Assembly (NCBI GenBank): GCA_029054245.1
Contig: JAIDFQ010000016.1
Coordinates: 1-64,000 of the forward strand
Direction: 5' to 3'
Source: Lachnospiraceae bacterium
GTDB lineage: Bacteria > Bacillota > Clostridia > Lachnospirales > Lachnospiraceae
Length of the DNA stretch: 64,000 nt
Below the pieces are notes generated by a model. The model had not been told where the DNA came from. It worked only from the letters and a program-made list of their open reading frames with translations, and searched no databases. Both the position numbers and the translations under genes were made by a program. Of this stretch, positions 60,668-64,000 are shown one piece after another. Within the stretch, counting starts at the first letter, position 1; the number at the start of each line of letters is the position of its first letter.

Positions 60668-63600
60668 TCACTCAGATTGCAGGAATCCATTTTCTTCCTG
60701 CAATTCTTCCTGCATTTTTTTTAATAGTTCTTCGTCTGGAGAAACAGAAAGAATACGGGTTTGATAACCGGGTACTTTTTCCTCAAAATCACATACGCCT
60801 TTATAGGCACAAAAAGCACAGGATTGTCTTCCGCTCTGTTCGCATGGATTTACCGCTATATTCCCATCAAGAATCTGCCTGCCAAACTGCCGGATTTTGT
60901 GATTCACGAATCTTGAAACCGTCTCATAATCTTCTTTGGCTATGGTACTAGAGCGCAGGGAAAAGCTCCCGTCCTTCTTTCGCTCCACCGGTACAACCGT
61001 TGACTTTTCAGTAAAATTTTTGTCCAGGAGGCTTACTACTTTTTCATCCTCACTGACAATTCCAGTGGTACGAAGCTGCTTTAGAATTTCCTTGTTTATA
61101 TCCTCCGATCCAAGTTCTCCTTCCGCTTTTACCAGCGGATCGCTTACGTGATAATATAAAAGGGCGGCTGGCACAATTTCCTTGTCGGGATGTTTCTTCT
61201 TGGTTATCTCCGAAGCGACATTCATATAGACTACCAGCTGCAACTGCAGACCATAATAAATCGCCGCCAAATCAAACTTTCTGCTCCCTGATTTATAGTC
61301 GATCACCTTGACATAAACATGCTCTTCATCTTCGCAAGTATCGATTCTGTCAATCCGCCCTCGCAGCTTCATCTTTTCACCGTCTGACAAAGAGATATTC
61401 ACCGCATCAAGCGACTCCACCTTGGAAAAAGACATTTCAAATGAATCCGGCACAAAGTCGCCTTCCCTCAACTGCGCTTTCAGCGTTCGTATCGTCCTTT
61501 TTAAAATCCGGTACATCCGCTCAATCATATATTCATAGCGCGCACTACTGTATAAAACAGTCTCCCCATATGCCATGGTACAGGCTTCCAGTGCCTCCTT
61601 GAGGAGTCTGTCTCCCTCTTCCTCTGGGAAGTCAAACCATGTCAGATTATTTTCTGCAAGTTTTCCTGCAAACACTTCAAGGACACCGTGGAATATATTT
61701 CCTAAATCCGCCTGCTCAAAGCTGAATTCTTCCCGTTCTTTCAGCATAAGACCATATTGCAGGAAATGTGAATAGGCACAGGCAGCATACTTTTCCAGAC
61801 GGCTCACACTGTTTTCCAACATACTGCCATATAAAGCCTTCGCCACTGCCTTTGCAAGAGGTTGATGCACATACTCGGCAAAAGCTGCATCTTCCAGTTT
61901 CTGCACGTAATCACGGTAGCTTTCGTCCTCCGCATAGAGGCTATATAAAATACCTAATTCCTCTTCCTTAAGACGTCCATCCCTGCCCTCCGCATAGTCA
62001 CGCAGTCCCTCTGAAAGATACATAAGACCATCTTTTTTTCCTATTATCTGTTCAAAAGGAGGATAAATAACAGTTGCTTTTTCTGTCTCCAGCTGTGGGT
62101 ATAATTTCCTGATCATATCCACCAAGTAAGAGGGACGGATGCTCTTGCCTTGGCTATTCATCCGCCCAAAGGACAGGTACAGTCTTTCGGACGGCTTTGT
62201 CATATTCGTGTAGAGATATAACCGTTGAATATACATCTGCTGCCTTGGCGTAGGTGCAAGCTCATACCCTGACTTTTGAAGAAACTCTCTATCTATATCC
62301 GAAATGATGCCCCCCTTTGTGCCGCTCTTTGGAATATTTCCATCATTAACTCCTAAGAAAAACAACACCTTTACCTGCTTGAGACGGCTTCGCTCCATAT
62401 CGCCTACTACCACTCTGTCAACACTTCCTGGAATGATTCCTACCTCAATCTCAGCAAACCCTGCATCCAAAATATCTGCAAACTCCTTAAGACTCATAGG
62501 CTCTTGTTCAAGAAGTCCAATAATCTGCTCTAAAAGTTCCATCACCAGCCGATAAATCTGCGCATATTCACGGGCGCGTTCCGGCTCCTCGTTGTCCTTA
62601 AAATATTGTTCATAACCTGCCAGCTTTTCCTGTATCCGCCCTGCCACAATAAAATCATAAAGCATTCTTACCATGTCCCCTACGTTCTCCTTCTTTTGAA
62701 GAAGCGGAGAAATCTGATTCATGAACCGCTCTCTGGTCAGGTTTAGATCCTCCAATAAAAGAAGCTGGTCTTTTTCATTCATCTGAATCTTTTTATCTAT
62801 TTTCCTTACAAATGCCTGACTCCATTTTTTCTTTCCTTTAATCCCGAGGGCAAGCACATAATTTTCCAATCGGTCAATCTCCTCCGGTGTAAAATCTGTC
62901 AGACCACACCGAAGAAAATGAAAAATAGTCTCATACGAAAAGTCAAAAAGAACGATTTTAAGCGCGCTCCTAATATACTCGATGAACGGATTAAGCAAAA
63001 TCCCCCTTGTGCGATCCAGAAAAACCGGAATATCAAAGATAAACGCATCCCGCTCAAAGTAATCTGCATAAGTTCCCAGATCTCCTGTAACCACTGCAAT
63101 ATCCCTATAGCTGTATCCATCCTCAAGTACCAGCTTTTTAATACATATACTGACCTTTCTCACTTCGTCTGCAGGATTTACGGCTTCCATCAGATGAATA
63201 TTGTGGCATGCCTCTCCCTCATATGGCTTAAGCGGATACCGGAAAAGCCTTTGCTCTAAATGCGCCAGCTCCTTATTATCCTTAAACCTTGACAAAGGTC
63301 CATTTTCAATATAAATATCATCCTCTCTTTTAACTTGCTCCTTCTCTGCCAGGCGGCACAAATCACAAACCGTTTTCTTACTCAAGTAAAAAAGTTCCTG
63401 TTCACCGCCTATTTTAAATGGATTTTCACATATATCAATCGTTATGGAAATAATAACCCTTTTGGTCAATGTCAAAAGTTCCTGAATTAGCCGGTATTGA
63501 ATGGGCGTAAAGCCTGTAAAACCGTCAAATATGATAACACTGCCTGAAATCAGTTTTGACTTTCCCACTGCTCTTGTTAAAAGCTCAAGCGTTTCTTCCG

Positions 63601-64000
63601 TCGTGATAAACCGGTTCTGTATGTAATCCACGAATCCACGGTATATGACCTCAAGATCCTTCAATTTACAATAAAGCGCGCCTCTTCCCTTTGAAAATTC
63701 TGCCAATTCTCCCACCTGTGCGCTGCTTATACCATATTGCATAAATTCTGAAATTGCCGATTTCACTTCATGTATATACCCTATTTTGTTTAGGTTCTTC
63801 CCGATGACAGGCATTTCCTCTTTTAAGGATGCTGCCGCCTTGCGCAACACAAGGCTTTTTCCGGTGTCATCCAAAACAGGCTTGCTTCCATATCCTGTTT
63901 CTTCAAAAATACGATGTGCCAGACGCCCAAAGCTAAGCACATCAATATTCATGATCCCGCCGCAGCTGCTTGCCTGTACAAGATCCACTTGGGTCTGCAT
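60668..64000 (-). CDS. addB: ATP-dependent nuclease subunit B, N-terminus beyond the window
   Basis: The 1110 residues visible cover AddB from shortly after the Walker A motif to the C-terminus. The N-terminal nucleotide-binding stretch is missing because the frame is open at the right edge. Seen are GGIMNIDVLSFGRLAHRIFE near the cut, LFFLGVNDGNIPKSGTKGG, the nuclease VKVIDYKSGSRKFDLAA and the iron-sulfur Cys set in NPCEQSGRQSCAFCAYKGVC. The 3' end and stop (60668-60670) are complete. Confidence 0.95.
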   Translation of the reverse strand: MQTQVDLVQASSCGGIMNIDVLSFGRLAHRIFEETGYGSKPVLDDTGKSLVLRKAAASLKEEMPVIGKNLNKIGYIHEVKSAISEFMQYGISSAQVGELAEFSKGRGALYCKLKDLEVIYRGFVDYIQNRFITTEETLELLTRAVGKSKLISGSVIIFDGFTGFTPIQYRLIQELLTLTKRVIISITIDICENPFKIGGEQELFYLSKKTVCDLCRLAEKEQVKREDDIYIENGPLSRFKDNKELAHLEQRLFRYPLKPYEGEACHNIHLMEAVNPADEVRKVSICIKKLVLEDGYSYRDIAVVTGDLGTYADYFERDAFIFDIPVFLDRTRGILLNPFIEYIRSALKIVLFDFSYETIFHFLRCGLTDFTPEEIDRLENYVLALGIKGKKKWSQAFVRKIDKKIQMNEKDQLLLLEDLNLTRERFMNQISPLLQKKENVGDMVRMLYDFIVAGRIQEKLAGYEQYFKDNEEPERAREYAQIYRLVMELLEQIIGLLEQEPMSLKEFADILDAGFAEIEVGIIPGSVDRVVVGDMERSRLKQVKVLFFLGVNDGNIPKSGTKGGIISDIDREFLQKSGYELAPTPRQQMYIQRLYLYTNMTKPSERLYLSFGRMNSQGKSIRPSYLVDMIRKLYPQLETEKATVIYPPFEQIIGKKDGLMYLSEGLRDYAEGRDGRLKEEELGILYSLYAEDESYRDYVQKLEDAAFAEYVHQPLAKAVAKALYGSMLENSVSRLEKYAACAYSHFLQYGLMLKEREEFSFEQADLGNIFHGVLEVFAGKLAENNLTWFDFPEEEGDRLLKEALEACTMAYGETVLYSSARYEYMIERMYRILKRTIRTLKAQLREGDFVPDSFEMSFSKVESLDAVNISLSDGEKMKLRGRIDRIDTCEDEEHVYVKVIDYKSGSRKFDLAAIYYGLQLQLVVYMNVASEITKKKHPDKEIVPAALLYYHVSDPLVKAEGELGSEDINKEILKQLRTTGIVSEDEKVVSLLDKNFTEKSTVVPVERKKDGSFSLRSSTIAKEDYETVSRFVNHKIRQFGRQILDGNIAVNPCEQSGRQSCAFCAYKGVCDFEEKVPGYQTRILSVSPDEELLKKMQEELQEENGFLQSE

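Overview
The window looks like a chromosomal segment of a low-to-moderate GC Firmicute, most probably a gut Lachnospiraceae (Clostridia). Supporting signs are AGGAGG-type ribosome binding sites on most genes, WalRK-, CsoR/CopA-, AddAB- and DegV-type genes, an argC-argJ-argB-argD cluster, and two neighbouring zones of decayed or integrated mobile DNA. No rRNA, tRNA or CRISPR array was recognised. The genus cannot be fixed from the sequence alone.

Bases 1-12,060 are accessory DNA. A lipoprotein gene and a remnant mobile-element gene are followed by a four-gene two-component/ABC exporter module of the type used against antimicrobial peptides (permease, ATPase, kinase, regulator). The same direct repeat, CTGTGA-N5-CTGTGA, lies upstream of both the regulator and the ATPase. 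Next is a GntR-ATPase-permease operon of the YtrA type. From 8.6 to 12.0 kb there is a graveyard: a truncated HTH gene, an alpha/beta hydrolase fragment, a DUF6809-like gene, a GNAT gene that appears to lack its middle, an SnoaL-like gene, an IS-type ATPase fragment and a multiply frameshifted large serine recombinase.

A LUD-domain gene and glyA precede a compact integrated element of about 7.5 kb (about 14,265-21,816), bounded by a 14-bp direct repeat. It carries a tyrosine integrase, a holin-like toxin peptide, a small minus-strand RNA gene with its own promoter and terminator, a CI-like repressor facing a run of small leftward regulators across four phased operator-like motifs, a replication-initiator-like gene with an A7 frameshift and an HExxH tail, and a late unit with scaffold, major capsid and a sigma-like factor. 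It has no visible terminase, portal, tail or lysis genes. It is either a phage-satellite-like island or a strongly reduced prophage; several frameshifts argue that it is decaying.

From 21.9 kb on the content is ordinary chromosome: a DagK-like lipid kinase with a PAP2 phosphatase, a glycosyltransferase, an SfsA-MutY fusion, a 5'-nucleotidase, a DUF1653 gene, an HD-HAD fusion, a nitroreductase, a DUF362 ferredoxin-like protein, and csoR-copA with an operator inside its promoter and a CopZ domain that may also be made separately. Then come yqeY, holA, a TIM-barrel-like gene, comEC, a GerMN lipoprotein, a WalRK-like pair, a ComEA-like lipoprotein and a small DMT protein. The arginine operon runs argC, a YbaK-like gene, a GNAT, argJ, argB, argD and an orphan solute-binding protein, with argG divergent. 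The window ends with an Rpn-like nuclease gene, a DegV gene, a 355-bp foldback element and addA-addB; addB runs off the right edge.
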